IMG/VR virus record: IMGVR_UViG_3300012012_001593
Coordinates: 3,754 to 27,333 of that record
Direction: 5' to 3' (one strand)
Source of the DNA: a virus
DNA: 23,580 nt
The translations under genes were made by a program, and so were the position numbers. The notes below the pieces were generated by a model. That model saw nothing but the letters and a program-made list of their open reading frames with translations. It was not told the origin of the DNA and made no database searches. Positions 6,999 to 16,073 of the stretch are shown here, piece after piece (within the stretch, counting starts at the first letter, position 1; every line of letters begins with the position of its first letter).

Positions 6999-7192
6999 GG
7001 GGGCCGCAGATCGCGAGGCGCTGGCTCGGCGACGGGCTACGGTGGTGGGAGCTCACGGAGGCAGAGATGGCGATCTTGGTCGATCTCGAGGAGGCGGACA
7101 CCGGACAGCCGGTCCTCGAGCGGCCGATCGCCGCGCCACCCGAGGACGCCACGCCCGCCGAGCGCCTGCGGTACATCATGGGTGGCCCGTGA
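6645..7192 (+). CDS. Tail assembly chaperone, -1 frameshift (G-T-like) fusion product
   Basis: A -1 shift at GGGAAAA joins 6645-6971 to 6971-7192 and gives a 182-aa fusion. The first 109 residues are shared with the short product. The extension reads IRRASGWGLRGPQIARRW and contains a helix (LTEAEMAILVDLEEADTG) and an acidic Pro-rich part before LRYIMGGP. The downstream frame has no good independent start near the junction. In lambda and many siphoviruses the equivalent fusion is made at a low fixed ratio and recruits tail tube subunits. The stop overlaps the next start (GTGA, 7189-7192). Confidence 0.72.
6965..7000 (+). promoter_or_regulatory. Programmed -1 frameshift signal (slippery heptamer plus hairpin)
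   Basis: GGGAAAA (6965-6971) is phased as G GGA AAA in the zero frame, an exact X XXY YYZ site. After a 9-nt spacer, CCTC (6981-6984) pairs with GAGG (6997-7000), and inside it GGC (6986-6988) pairs with GCC (6993-6995) around a TGGG loop. The zero-frame stop (6996-6998) lies in the 3' arm. Heptamer phase, spacer and stem are those of known tail-chaperone frameshift sites. Confidence 0.8.
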
Positions 7193-7737
7193 GCTATCCG
7201 CAGTCGTCGGCCTTCTGGACCGCGTCGACCGCGTTCTGGGGCGCCATCACGGCCAACGGGCGCGCGAAGGCGAAGGGCTACAACCCGCCGCTGTCGAAGG
7301 CCGAGCGAAAGGCCGACCTCTGGACGCGCCGCGGCGAGCACTACCTGCGCGGGCAGGCGGGGCTTTTCCAGCGCCTCGGCGGGTCTGCAAAGGTCCAGGT
7401 GCTCGTCGACCCCGAGCTGACCCAGGACGTGCTACGCACGCTCGATCGCATGGCGCCAGCCGTCGCCGCCGTGTGGGATCGCCACCTCGGCGCGCTCGCG
7501 CTCAACGCCTTTCGCAACTGGCCCGTGGCGACTGGCCTTTCTCGCGCGCTTATCCAGCTCGACTACATCGCCGACGGCGACCAGTTCGTGGGGCGCGTCA
7601 AGAGCGCCGCGCCTTACACTTACTTCATCGCTGGCTCGCCGCATTGGAAGCTGATCCGCACGCCGGGCCGTGCGCTTGGCATCGTGCTCGGGCGTGAAGT
7701 GCTCGCAGCGGGCCACCTCGACGCAGGGGGGCCCTGA
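7189..7737 (+). CDS. Minor tail/neck protein, possibly HK97 gp10-like
   Basis: 182 aa from a GTG overlapping the chaperone stop. Residues 1-75 are basic and helical. A helix LRTLDRMAPAVAAVWDRHLGALALNAFRNW is followed by PVATGLSRALIQLDYIADGDQFVGRVKSAAPYTYFI (about 115-150; each segment is described from adjacent pieces). The sequence of a W-P-V-x-TG-x-S turn, a strand, then AAPYT-x-FI is what I expect of HK97 gp10-type tail/neck proteins. Such genes usually precede the tail tube gene, so this position is unusual. Its stop overlaps the tape measure start (TGATG). Confidence 0.45.
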   Translation: MSYPQSSAFWTASTAFWGAITANGRAKAKGYNPPLSKAERKADLWTRRGEHYLRGQAGLFQRLGGSAKVQVLVDPELTQDVLRTLDRMAPAVAAVWDRHLGALALNAFRNWPVATGLSRALIQLDYIADGDQFVGRVKSAAPYTYFIAGSPHWKLIRTPGRALGIVLGREVLAAGHLDAGGP

Positions 7738-9308
7738 TGGCGACCGACACCTACACCCTCGAATACGTCGCGAAGATCGAGAAGCTGCAAGCGGAGCTCG
7801 CGAAGATCCCCGGGGCCACCGACCGCAGCGCGTTGGCCGCCGCGCAGCGTCTCGAATCGCGGCTCGACAAGGCCGGCAAGACCGCCGGCAAGGGGCTCCA
7901 GACCAACATCGGCGGGTCGCTGGCGTCGCTCGCGAAGGCGGGCGGGTTCGGCGGGCTCGTCGAGCAGGTCGGCCACCTCGGCGCCGGGCTGGGTGGGCTT
8001 GGTCCCGCCGCCGGGGTCGCGGCCGGCGGGCTCGCTGCCGTCGGCGTGGCCGCGGCGGCGATCAACGCCGAGGTCGGGCTGGTGAGCCTGCTCTACGACG
8101 CGGCGAAGGCGTCGGGCGAGCTCGACGGCGAGACGCAGGCGCTCGACACCGCGATGACCGACCTCCAAAAGTCGATTGGGAAGCAGGTCGCGCCTGAGTT
8201 CGAGACGCTGCTCCTCCTGCTCGTCGCGGGCACGTTCGCCACGCAGGACATCGCGACGGAGTTTGGCAAGGCCGCGACCGCCACCGTCGACTGGTACGAA
8301 GACCTCGGCATCCTTGGCAAGGCGTTCGCGAACTACGTCGCGCCTGCGCTGGCCGGCGTCGCCGCAAACCGCCAGTTCCGCGACGCTATCGAGGCGGGCA
8401 CGAAGGCCGAGGGGTCCTACCTCGCCCGCGCGAAGGAGGCGATCGGCGTCGCCGACGAAAAGAAGAAAAAGACCGACGAGGAGACTGGCGCGAAGAAGGC
8501 CCACACGACCGCAACCCGCGACCACACCACCGCCCTGGAGGCCGAGATCGCGGCGCTCCAGCAGCGGGACGAATGGATGGCGAAGGCCGTCGCGCTGGAC
8601 CAGATGGAGGCCGACATCCTTGCGGGGCTGACGCCGCAGATCGCTGCCAACTCCGAGGCGATCGCCGAGCAGCAGCAGTTGCGGGCCGACGAGGCGATGG
8701 CCCGCGCCCAGATGGTCGACGACATGCGGGCACAGACGGCGCAGACGATCGCCGATCGCCGCACCGAGCGCGACGTGTTCCTCTCGACCGGCGCCGACAT
8801 CGCGGGCGGGATTGGCCAGATGCTCGGGCTGCTTGCCGACCAGGAGGGTGTCAGCCGGAAGACAGCGAAGGCGCTCGTCATTGCGCAGAAGGCCGCCGGC
8901 ATCGCGCAGGTCGGGATCTCCACTGCCGTGGCGATCATGCAGGCCCTCGCGTCCTTCGGCCCCGCCGGCCCCTTCGTCGCCGCTGGCTACGCGGTCACCG
9001 GAGCCGCCCAGGCCGCCGTGATCGCGGCGACGCCGCTTCCGAAGTTCCACCAGGGCGGCACGATGCAGGGCGACGAGGGGATCGCCGTCGTCCGCCAGGG
9101 CGAGCGCGTGATGACCCAGCGCGCCGCGAAGGACTACGACCAGGGCCTCGGTGACCTCAACCGCGGGGCTGGGGCGGGCGGCGGTGGCGGCTCGACCCGC
9201 GTCTCCTTCGAGGGCCGCGACCTCGACGTCATGCTCGCCCGCGTGGTACGTCAGCACGGGGCGACGCGCCGCGAGCTTGACGGCCGCCGCGTCCAAGGGG
9301 CGTACTGA
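7737..9308 (+). CDS. Tape measure protein (short)
   Basis: 523 aa, coupled to its neighbours by TGATG on both sides. It has an N-terminal helix (YVAKIEKLQAELAKIPG), Gly/Ala-rich hydrophobic stretches at about 68-110, a charged coiled coil in the middle (about 245-345, including a KKKKTDEE patch and many Gln/Glu/Ala), and a hydrophobic helix pair at 380-430. The C-terminal FHQGG...DEGIAVVRQGERVM motif (about 437-460) is typical of tape measure proteins. It sets tail length and lies inside the tube. At the usual ~0.15 nm per residue the tail would be roughly 80 nm, short for a siphovirus. Confidence 0.85.
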   Translation: MATDTYTLEYVAKIEKLQAELAKIPGATDRSALAAAQRLESRLDKAGKTAGKGLQTNIGGSLASLAKAGGFGGLVEQVGHLGAGLGGLGPAAGVAAGGLAAVGVAAAAINAEVGLVSLLYDAAKASGELDGETQALDTAMTDLQKSIGKQVAPEFETLLLLLVAGTFATQDIATEFGKAATATVDWYEDLGILGKAFANYVAPALAGVAANRQFRDAIEAGTKAEGSYLARAKEAIGVADEKKKKTDEETGAKKAHTTATRDHTTALEAEIAALQQRDEWMAKAVALDQMEADILAGLTPQIAANSEAIAEQQQLRADEAMARAQMVDDMRAQTAQTIADRRTERDVFLSTGADIAGGIGQMLGLLADQEGVSRKTAKALVIAQKAAGIAQVGISTAVAIMQALASFGPAGPFVAAGYAVTGAAQAAVIAATPLPKFHQGGTMQGDEGIAVVRQGERVMTQRAAKDYDQGLGDLNRGAGAGGGGGSTRVSFEGRDLDVMLARVVRQHGATRRELDGRRVQGAY

Positions 9309-12300
9309 TGGCCAGCCGCTACACGCCCCCTGCCTACCACGCGATCGGCGTCTTCGACGAGCGGTTCGTGCCCGACGAAGCCGACACGTCGAGCAGCTAC
9401 AGCGAGTCGACCCCCCGGCCGGGCGTCGGCGCGCCGTCGACGACCTCGACCTACGCCAGCGTCCGGGCCTCGGGCGCGCAGTCGGTGGGGCTGACGGTCA
9501 CGACGCAGGCCCCCGGGACGTGGCGCGGGATGCCCGACGGCGCGCGCCCGTCGTGGCGGCTGACCTCGGAGGCCACGACGCAGGGGCGCGGGTGGCTCAC
9601 GCCGTCGGCGATGACCGGCGCGTGGCCGCTGGACGCCGGAGACTACGCCTTCGCCGACGCCGTCGTGGTGCCGTCGACCCAGGCGGTGATGATCCTGGCC
9701 AACAACCAGACCAACCTTGAGCTGGAGTGTTGGCGCTTCGACCCGAACAGCGGGCCGATCGGCGGCGCGGTGCTCATCCTGGCGAGCGCCCCGTCCCTCG
9801 GCGTGCCGGCGGGGTGCGTGCTGCCGGTGTCGGAGCGGCTGCTGTGCATCTTCGTCGACCAGCAGGCCGACGTCTACTACAGCGACGACGCCGGGGCGAC
9901 GTGGGCGCTCTACGCGTCGGACGTGCTCGACACCTCCCTCGGCGGCGGGACCACGGCCTCGCGCGCGCGGGCGCTCGTGTCGCCGACGGGCTCGATCGTG
10001 CTGTCTGTGCAGTACAGCGACGGAGCCGAGAAGGCGGTGCAGTACGTCTCCACCGACTACGGCGCATCCTTCCAGCGCGTCGCCGCCGGGTGGGCGTGCG
10101 TGTCGAGCGATGTCGTGATGCTGGCCGACGGGTCGGTCGGCCTCGTCGACGTCTCGGGCGGCAACCTCCGGTGGCGCCGGGTGGCGTCGATCCGCGACCG
10201 CCTCGACCTCGCGACGACGTCGACCGTCAACACCGTGGGCACCATCCTCGACGCCGGGGTGTGTGTCGATGCCGACGGCAGCGTGTACGCCGCATCGCTG
10301 GTCGGCTCGGCGTGGCGGCTCTACCGCACCGACGACGCCGGCGCCTCGTGGCGCGCCTTCGACCACGTCCTCCGGTCCAGCGGCAACACCCGCTCGCTCG
10401 GGGCGCTCGTGTGGGCGGCCGGGTCGATGATCATGGCGAGCGGCACGAACACCTCGACCCCCGACTACCCGCTGATGGCGTTCCGGTGGGGCGGGTGGAG
10501 CAACATCGACACGAACCGCAACGGGGTGACCGCGTCGGCGACGGACCTGTGGGCCACGGCGGTCGCGCCGTCCGACAGCATCGGCGACGCGGTCGCGATC
10601 GGATGGACCTACTGCTCGATCGTGACGCTGCCGACGTCGGAGGGCTGGACCAGCGGCGGCGGGGCTCCCGCGAGCGGCTACGTCTACCAGACGCCGGCCG
10701 ACAGCGACGCCCGCACCGTGCTGCTGATCGCGTCCCTCGACGTCACCGCGGGCGGCTCGACGGCGGCCGACGAGGCCGGGATCATCGTCCGCCTGCGCAA
10801 CGCGGCAGCGAACAGCACGCGGGGCGTGGCGATCCGGTGCTCGTCCACGCAGTTTGCGATCTACGACATCGGCGCGGCGGCGATTGAGGCGACCATCACG
10901 CCGACGTCGATGACGAACCTGGAGATCCTGATCGAGATCGACAACAGCGTGCTGCGCGTCGGCTACCGCAACGCCGGAGCGACTGCATGGACCCAGGCGT
11001 CCTACTCGCTGTCGACGATCGCCGGCTCACCCGCGGCGGTGGTCGGGTGGGGCGACAACGGGATCGCGGGGAGTAACTTCCGCCTCCTGACGTACTGCGC
11101 CAACTGGACCGCCACGGCGGCGAACGTCGGCGCTGGCACGCGCCCGCTGGCATCGCGGCCCATCTCGTCGATCCCGTACCCGCTGTATCGCCTCGCCTCG
11201 ACGGCCACCGCCGCCGCGGTGTTTCTCGTCGGCGGCGACGGCCCGACCGGCTACGCCGACTCGTGGGCCATCGCGACCGCGCCGGACTACCCGATCTCCG
11301 CCGTCGACCCGCGGGTGTCGCCGTCTCCGGATGTGGTGTGGCGCTCGACCGACACCACCGAGCAGACGATCGCGTGGATTCCGGCGACCTCCACGCGGTG
11401 GACGTCCTCGTCAGTGGCGCTCGTCATCCTGCGCGCCAACTTCGCGACCGCCTACCTGGAGTATTGGGACGGCGCCGCATGGCAGACGTCGGGCACCTGG
11501 TCGAGCGTGATCGGCTCGTCGCTGACGGCGGCGGTGTCGGGCGACTGGGTCACGCCCAACGGCGGCACGATCGCGCGCTACGTCCGCCGCGGCGAGCTCG
11601 TTGGCGGCACGCTGAATCGCAACGGCACTCTGCGCCGGATCCTCGCCAACACCGAGGGCGTGTGGGGCACCGACGCGACGACGCGCCGCCTCGAGGTGCA
11701 GACCGACGGCGTGGTGACGGCGGGCGGGACGACCAGCATCCAGGCCCCGGACGGCGTGCTTGTCGTCCACGGCCTCACGGCCTCGCGCGCTCGCTGGCGC
11801 GTGCGGATCCCGTCGCAGTCGACCGCCGAGAGCTACTTCGAGGCCGGCCACATTGGGATCTATTCGGTCGCCGTGCCGGGCGCGGCCTTCGCGTGGGGCT
11901 GGACGGACGAGAGCCGGCAGAACGTCAGCGAGGCCCGCGACCGCTACGGGACCGCGTACCGCCGCGAGGAGGGGCCGCTACAGCGTATCTTCGCGATGGC
12001 GTGGACGGACGGCCAGGCGCAAGGCCCGCTCCGCACCGAAGGCGCCGCCGCCGCGGTGTCCTACGTCTCCGTCGACGGCACCAACGCGGTCGGCGTGCGG
12101 CGTGACGTGCCGTGGCTGCTCCGCGGGATGCTCGAGGAGGCGGCCGGCGGGACGCTGCCGGTGGTCGGGCTCGCGAACCTCACCGCGGACGTGTCGTCGC
12201 AGATGATCACCGACCCCTCCGTCTGGGTCGTCGGCTACTGGACGGGCTCGGTCGCGACCGCGCACGTGTCCGGCATCCTCGGGGACGACGAGGTTACGCG

Positions 12301-12334
12301 GGTGGAGACGGTGTCGATTGAGGCGCTGACGTGA
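9308..12334 (+). CDS. Large tail protein with Asp-box (BNR) repeats
   Basis: 1008 aa, starting at a TGATG overlap with the tape measure gene. Three Asp-box motifs (S/T-x-D-x-G-x-S/T-W/F) are seen: SDDAGATW near residue 192, STDYGASF near 248 and TDDAGASW near 341, as in sialidase-type beta-propellers. Residues 1-120 look like a virion-attachment domain; about 450-650 and 650-830 are beta-rich, lectin-like parts with many Trp/Ser/Thr; 900-1008 are mixed. In phages such propellers occur in tailspikes and tail-tip proteins that bind or cleave glycans. No catalytic Arg triad or Tyr could be assigned, so enzymatic activity is open. Confidence 0.68.
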   Translation: MASRYTPPAYHAIGVFDERFVPDEADTSSSYSESTPRPGVGAPSTTSTYASVRASGAQSVGLTVTTQAPGTWRGMPDGARPSWRLTSEATTQGRGWLTPSAMTGAWPLDAGDYAFADAVVVPSTQAVMILANNQTNLELECWRFDPNSGPIGGAVLILASAPSLGVPAGCVLPVSERLLCIFVDQQADVYYSDDAGATWALYASDVLDTSLGGGTTASRARALVSPTGSIVLSVQYSDGAEKAVQYVSTDYGASFQRVAAGWACVSSDVVMLADGSVGLVDVSGGNLRWRRVASIRDRLDLATTSTVNTVGTILDAGVCVDADGSVYAASLVGSAWRLYRTDDAGASWRAFDHVLRSSGNTRSLGALVWAAGSMIMASGTNTSTPDYPLMAFRWGGWSNIDTNRNGVTASATDLWATAVAPSDSIGDAVAIGWTYCSIVTLPTSEGWTSGGGAPASGYVYQTPADSDARTVLLIASLDVTAGGSTAADEAGIIVRLRNAAANSTRGVAIRCSSTQFAIYDIGAAAIEATITPTSMTNLEILIEIDNSVLRVGYRNAGATAWTQASYSLSTIAGSPAAVVGWGDNGIAGSNFRLLTYCANWTATAANVGAGTRPLASRPISSIPYPLYRLASTATAAAVFLVGGDGPTGYADSWAIATAPDYPISAVDPRVSPSPDVVWRSTDTTEQTIAWIPATSTRWTSSSVALVILRANFATAYLEYWDGAAWQTSGTWSSVIGSSLTAAVSGDWVTPNGGTIARYVRRGELVGGTLNRNGTLRRILANTEGVWGTDATTRRLEVQTDGVVTAGGTTSIQAPDGVLVVHGLTASRARWRVRIPSQSTAESYFEAGHIGIYSVAVPGAAFAWGWTDESRQNVSEARDRYGTAYRREEGPLQRIFAMAWTDGQAQGPLRTEGAAAAVSYVSVDGTNAVGVRRDVPWLLRGMLEEAAGGTLPVVGLANLTADVSSQMITDPSVWVVGYWTGSVATAHVSGILGDDEVTRVETVSIEALT

Positions 12335-13974
12335 GCCTCGCCCGCGCCGACGGCACCACCGGCGCGTGGCTGCTCGAGCTCGCCGCCGGCTACACACTCC
12401 GGCTCGCGACGCGCCCGACGACCGCCGACGGGCTCGCCTGGCGCGGCGGCCTCGTCTCGCCGCGGGTGTCGACGGCGCAGGCCACGGTGTCGCTCGAGGT
12501 GGTCGGCGTCGACTGGACCACGCTTCGGGCCGCCGGCCTCGACCCCGGCGTGATGCGCGCCCGGCTCTGGCTGTGGCACGCGGGGCAGACGCTCGAGGAG
12601 GCTTGGCTCGTGCGCGAGGGGCCGGTCGAGTCTGCCGACATCGGCGACCCCGGCGACTCGGCGACGATCTCGATCGGGGTCGAGCCGTGGGAGGACCTGG
12701 TCATGTTGCCGCCCCCGTCGGCGACGGTCGACGAGTCGACGTGGCCGGTGCGCACGTCGCCGTCGGCCTACGTCGTGCCGGAGTCGGTGAGCGGGTCACC
12801 CTACCCGATGGTCGTGGGCGCGCCCGGCACGGTGACGACGCTCGCCCTCGGCGCCCGGGTGCTGTCGCCCGCGTCGCCCGGCTACCTCGTCGAGTATTGG
12901 GGTACGCTGCCGGTGGCGTCGTGGCTTGCGTCGCGGCTGCTGATCGCCGGCCACCCCGTCTCGGCGACGTCCGTCCGGGTCGTCGACGTGTCGAGCGGGG
13001 CGACCGAGGTCCGCGCCGTCGCGACGACGACCGACCGCGCCGGCCGCACCGTCTCCTACGTCGACTGGACCGGCTCGACGGTGAGCCACCCCGACAGCGA
13101 GCACGAGGTCTGGATAGCCTGGGACCAGGGCGGCGGCGGGATCATCGGCGAGGGCGGGACGGCGGTTCGCGGGCTCGGCTCGCTGCTCGTCGAGATGATG
13201 ACCGGCGACCCTTTCCGCGTCGACGTCCGCCCGCGCGTGCCCTTCGACGTCGGCGCCCAGCGGGGCTTCGCCGCTTGGCTCGACCGGTACCTCGTCGACG
13301 CCGTCATCACCGACCGGCGCACGCTCTGGGAGTGGGTGCAGGAGATCGGCACTCTCGCCCCGATCCGCTGGTGCTGGCTCCGCGGCGGCGGGGCGTGGGT
13401 GCCGATGCGGTACGACGCCACCGAGGTCGACGCCGTCGGCCACATCCGGATCGGGCAGGGCCGGGGGGTCGAGCGGATCGGCACCGTCCGCCAGCCCGAC
13501 GAAGGCGCCCTGCCGTCGGAGCTCGTCCTCGACTACAGCCGCGAGGGCACGACGTACGCGAAGCGGGCGCGGCTCACCACGTCGGCGCGCGCGAAGGTGG
13601 CCGCGACGCAGCGCCCCGCGGTCGAGCCGTCGGCGCTCTGCGACGCCGCCTGGTCCCGCCGCGCCGCCCGCTACGGCACGACGGCCGCGCTCCGGACGGC
13701 CTCGGCCACCGCGGCGTGGGTCTACGACGACGCGACCGCGATGCAGCTGCTCCGCGACCTGGCCGCGCGAGCCTGCACCCCGCCGTCGACCTGCACCGTC
13801 GGCGGCGGGCGGGCGTTGGGCGCGTACGGCCCCGGCGACGTGTTGACCGTCACCGACGATCTCGAATGGACCGGCCGCCTCGCGCTCGTGACCGAGGCCC
13901 GGACGGACGGCCAGCGGTGGGAGCTCGAGCTTGACGTCCTCGCCGAGCCGCTGCGCCGTGGGGTGCGGACGTGA
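12331..13974 (+). CDS. Tail tip / baseplate hub-like protein
   Basis: 547 aa from a GTG in a GTGA overlap. The N-terminal ~130 residues are beta-rich (AWLLELAAGYTLRLATRP, ATVSLEVVGVDW, DSATISIGVEPWEDLV). The middle holds Ser/Val-rich strands. From about 290 a helix-containing part (AWLDRYLVDAVITDRRTLWEW) precedes strands and a helix QLLRDLAARA near 475. The order matches hub or distal-tail proteins in siphoviruses that follow the first tail protein after the tape measure. The domain order is suggestive of a hub with an immunoglobulin-like or galectin-like N-terminus, but I recognise no specific family. Confidence 0.5.
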   Translation: MSLARADGTTGAWLLELAAGYTLRLATRPTTADGLAWRGGLVSPRVSTAQATVSLEVVGVDWTTLRAAGLDPGVMRARLWLWHAGQTLEEAWLVREGPVESADIGDPGDSATISIGVEPWEDLVMLPPPSATVDESTWPVRTSPSAYVVPESVSGSPYPMVVGAPGTVTTLALGARVLSPASPGYLVEYWGTLPVASWLASRLLIAGHPVSATSVRVVDVSSGATEVRAVATTTDRAGRTVSYVDWTGSTVSHPDSEHEVWIAWDQGGGGIIGEGGTAVRGLGSLLVEMMTGDPFRVDVRPRVPFDVGAQRGFAAWLDRYLVDAVITDRRTLWEWVQEIGTLAPIRWCWLRGGGAWVPMRYDATEVDAVGHIRIGQGRGVERIGTVRQPDEGALPSELVLDYSREGTTYAKRARLTTSARAKVAATQRPAVEPSALCDAAWSRRAARYGTTAALRTASATAAWVYDDATAMQLLRDLAARACTPPSTCTVGGGRALGAYGPGDVLTVTDDLEWTGRLALVTEARTDGQRWELELDVLAEPLRRGVRT

Positions 13975-14402
13975 GCACCGAGACGCGACGCCCCGCCCGC
14001 CGCCCTGCCGGTCCCGCCTCGGGCGCGCTGTCGGGCTCGTTCGAGTCGCCAGCGTTGGGCGCGGTGCCGCTGACGGGCTGGTCGCTGTGGGAGGAGTGGG
14101 AGAGCGATCCCGCCTCGTCGTCCGCTGCGCCCGGGTCGGCCGCGTCCGTCGCGGTGACCGTGGACTTCGGGTCGACGTTCTCGCACCTCGCGACAACCGT
14201 GGTCACGGGGCAAGCGTGGGTCACCGCGGCCTCGCGGATCGTCGCCGTGCCGCTGGCGCCGGCCGGGAAGGAGATGGAGGTCGCGCTGCTCCAGCTTTCC
14301 CCCGTCGTGTCGAGCCTCGTCGTCGGGACCGGTTTTACGCTGACGGTGCTGTCACCCGTCCGCGCGAAGGGTACATACACCATCCACTGTGTAGGGGTCT
14401 GA
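13971..14402 (+). CDS. Small beta-rich tail protein
   Basis: 143 aa from a GTG in a GTGA overlap with the tail-tip gene. A basic Pro/Arg N-terminus (about 1-20) is followed by strand-rich sequence with Trp motifs (TGWSLWEEWES), ASVAVTVDFGSTF and a C-terminal YTIHCVGV. It has no membrane segment. It is coupled upstream and followed 1 nt later by the next gene. It is probably a virion component linking tail tip and fibre. Function inferred from place only. Confidence 0.5.
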   Translation: MSTETRRPARRPAGPASGALSGSFESPALGAVPLTGWSLWEEWESDPASSSAAPGSAASVAVTVDFGSTFSHLATTVVTGQAWVTAASRIVAVPLAPAGKEMEVALLQLSPVVSSLVVGTGFTLTVLSPVRAKGTYTIHCVGV

Positions 14403-14403
14403 C

Positions 14404-15861
14404 ATGGCCGGTATCGTCATCAGCACCGGGACCGGGTCCTCGTCCGAGCTCGCCGTCGACACCAGCGGCAACGCGAGCGTGCGGCTCCCACAGGTCACCA
14501 CGACCGCCGGAGTCGAGACGCCGGCCCAGGTTGGCGCGGTGCGGACGTTTAGCGAGAACGACGCCGGCACCGTGATCGGAACGGCGCACCTGCTCTCCCC
14601 CGAAACGTCCGACGACTACCGGCTGCGCACCGTGATCGACATGGTGCTCGACCGCGAGACGTTCATCTACGCCGCCCAAAACACCGCGCGCCACATCTAC
14701 CGAAACACGACGATGACGAACGTGTGGGGGTCGGGCTTCCTGACCACTAACGGGACATCGATCACGACGATCAATACCGGGACGTCGTTCGCGACGTACA
14801 CGACGTACCCGATCGTCAATGCCCAGACTTTGTACGCCGAGTTTCGGATGGCGCTTTCGGCGACGGTGGGCGTCACGAACACCACGATCGACTTCGGGTT
14901 CTTTATCCCGACGACCGGTGCCACGCCGTGGGCCCCGACGGACGGCGCCTATTTCCGCGTCACGTCAGCTGGCATCTTTGGCGTCGTGCTGTCGGCGGGC
15001 AGCGCAGAAGTGACCACCGCGCCGTTCTGGACGGGATGGGTCACCAACACCGTCTACAAGTTCGTGATCGCGGTTTCGGTGGGACAGGTCGAGTTCTGGA
15101 TTAACGACGTGCTCTACGGCCGGATCGACACCCCAGCCGGACGGACGGCCCCGTGTCTCGCTGGCTCGCTGCCCCTCGCCATCCGGCACGCAATCGGCGC
15201 CACCGCCGCGAGCGCCGCGTTCCAGGCCAAGTTTGCCAGCTACACCGTCTCCGTCGGCGGCTACGGCAACTCTGGGCGCGCCGAGGACGCGCTCGCAGGC
15301 TCCGGCATTCAGGCGTACCAGGGCCAGAGCGGCGGGACCATGGGGTCGACGTCGAACCTCACCAACAGCCAAGCCTTCACGTCGGCCGTGCTGTCGAACA
15401 CCGCGACGATCGTCACCGGGCTCGGCGGGCGCTTCGGGATCACCATTGGGGCGAGCGCGAATACGGACGGCATCTGTACGTCCTTCCAGAACCCCGCCAA
15501 CTCGACCACGTACGTCGGGCGACCGCTGCGGGTGTCGGGCTGCACGGTCTCCGCCGCCGTGCAGGCCGCGCTCGGGGCCACCGCGCTGCTGCTCGACCTC
15601 TACGTCGCGTATGGCCACACCGCGCTTTCGCTGGCAACGGCCGAGGCCGCGACCACGAAGGCACCGCGCCGCGTCCCGGTGGGCATCATGGCATTTCCGG
15701 CCAGCGCGGCGGCCGGCGTGGCAGGTCAGCCGCTCGTCGTGCAGTTCAGCGAGCCGATCGTCGTCATGCCGGGCGAGTTCATCCAGCTCGTGGCGCAGCA
15801 GCCGCTTGGCGTTACCGGTACCGTGTTCGTCGTCGCGCAGTTCGACGCCGGACTGATGTAG
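14404..15861 (+). CDS. Tail fibre / receptor-binding-type protein with lectin-like domain
   Basis: 485 aa. The ATG at 14404 follows AGGGG. Residues 1-60 are a Ser/Thr/Gly-rich attachment segment; 60-290 have a jelly-roll-like pattern (TLYAEFRMAL, TIDFGFFIPT, YKFVIAVSVGQVEFWINDVLYGRID), the last being typical of laminin-G/concanavalin-type lectin folds; 300-485 form a second beta domain with VGRPLRVSGCTVS, DLYVAYGHTAL and GEFIQLVAQQPLGVTGTVFVV. Members of this architecture are usually surface-exposed tail proteins. It would bind the host envelope. The specific ligand cannot be read. Confidence 0.58.
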   Translation: MAGIVISTGTGSSSELAVDTSGNASVRLPQVTTTAGVETPAQVGAVRTFSENDAGTVIGTAHLLSPETSDDYRLRTVIDMVLDRETFIYAAQNTARHIYRNTTMTNVWGSGFLTTNGTSITTINTGTSFATYTTYPIVNAQTLYAEFRMALSATVGVTNTTIDFGFFIPTTGATPWAPTDGAYFRVTSAGIFGVVLSAGSAEVTTAPFWTGWVTNTVYKFVIAVSVGQVEFWINDVLYGRIDTPAGRTAPCLAGSLPLAIRHAIGATAASAAFQAKFASYTVSVGGYGNSGRAEDALAGSGIQAYQGQSGGTMGSTSNLTNSQAFTSAVLSNTATIVTGLGGRFGITIGASANTDGICTSFQNPANSTTYVGRPLRVSGCTVSAAVQAALGATALLLDLYVAYGHTALSLATAEAATTKAPRRVPVGIMAFPASAAAGVAGQPLVVQFSEPIVVMPGEFIQLVAQQPLGVTGTVFVVAQFDAGLM

Positions 15862-15869
15862 GAGGCCCT

Positions 15870-16073
15870 ATGATCGCCGATACCATCACCACCGAAGCTG
15901 AGGCCGAAGCCGCCGCGCTCGTGATCCGCCTGACGGTCGAGCGTGACGCGCGCGTGTTCGAGTTTGCCGACGGCTCCGCGCTTGGCGGCAACGGCGTCTT
16001 GCAGGCGGTCACGACCTCCGACGGCGGCTCCACCTACATCGGCGCCGACGGTCACGTCTACGCGGCGCGCTGA
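15870..16073 (+). CDS. Small acidic tail-region protein
   Basis: 67 aa. The ATG at 15870 has an excellent GGAGG at 15861-15865. The N-terminal half is acidic and helical (TEAEAEAAALVIRLTVERDAR); the rest is Gly/Ser/Thr-rich strands ending GGSTYIGADGHVYAAR. The stop overlaps the next start (TGATG, 16071-16075). It may be an accessory or chaperone of the fibre genes on both sides. No family recognised. Confidence 0.55.
   Translation: MIADTITTEAEAEAAALVIRLTVERDARVFEFADGSALGGNGVLQAVTTSDGGSTYIGADGHVYAAR

Noticed and set aside
7620-9296. 558-residue leftward frame opposite the tape measure gene
   Set aside because: Shadow of a strongly supported tape measure protein with its C-terminal motif.
12366-13934. 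522-residue frame overlapping the tail-tip gene
   Set aside because: Arg/Gly/Ala-dominated sequence typical of an off-frame reading; the coupled GTG frame has normal amino acid use.
12796-14196. 466-residue leftward frame opposite the tail-tip gene
   Set aside because: Shadow; no start signal and no domain.
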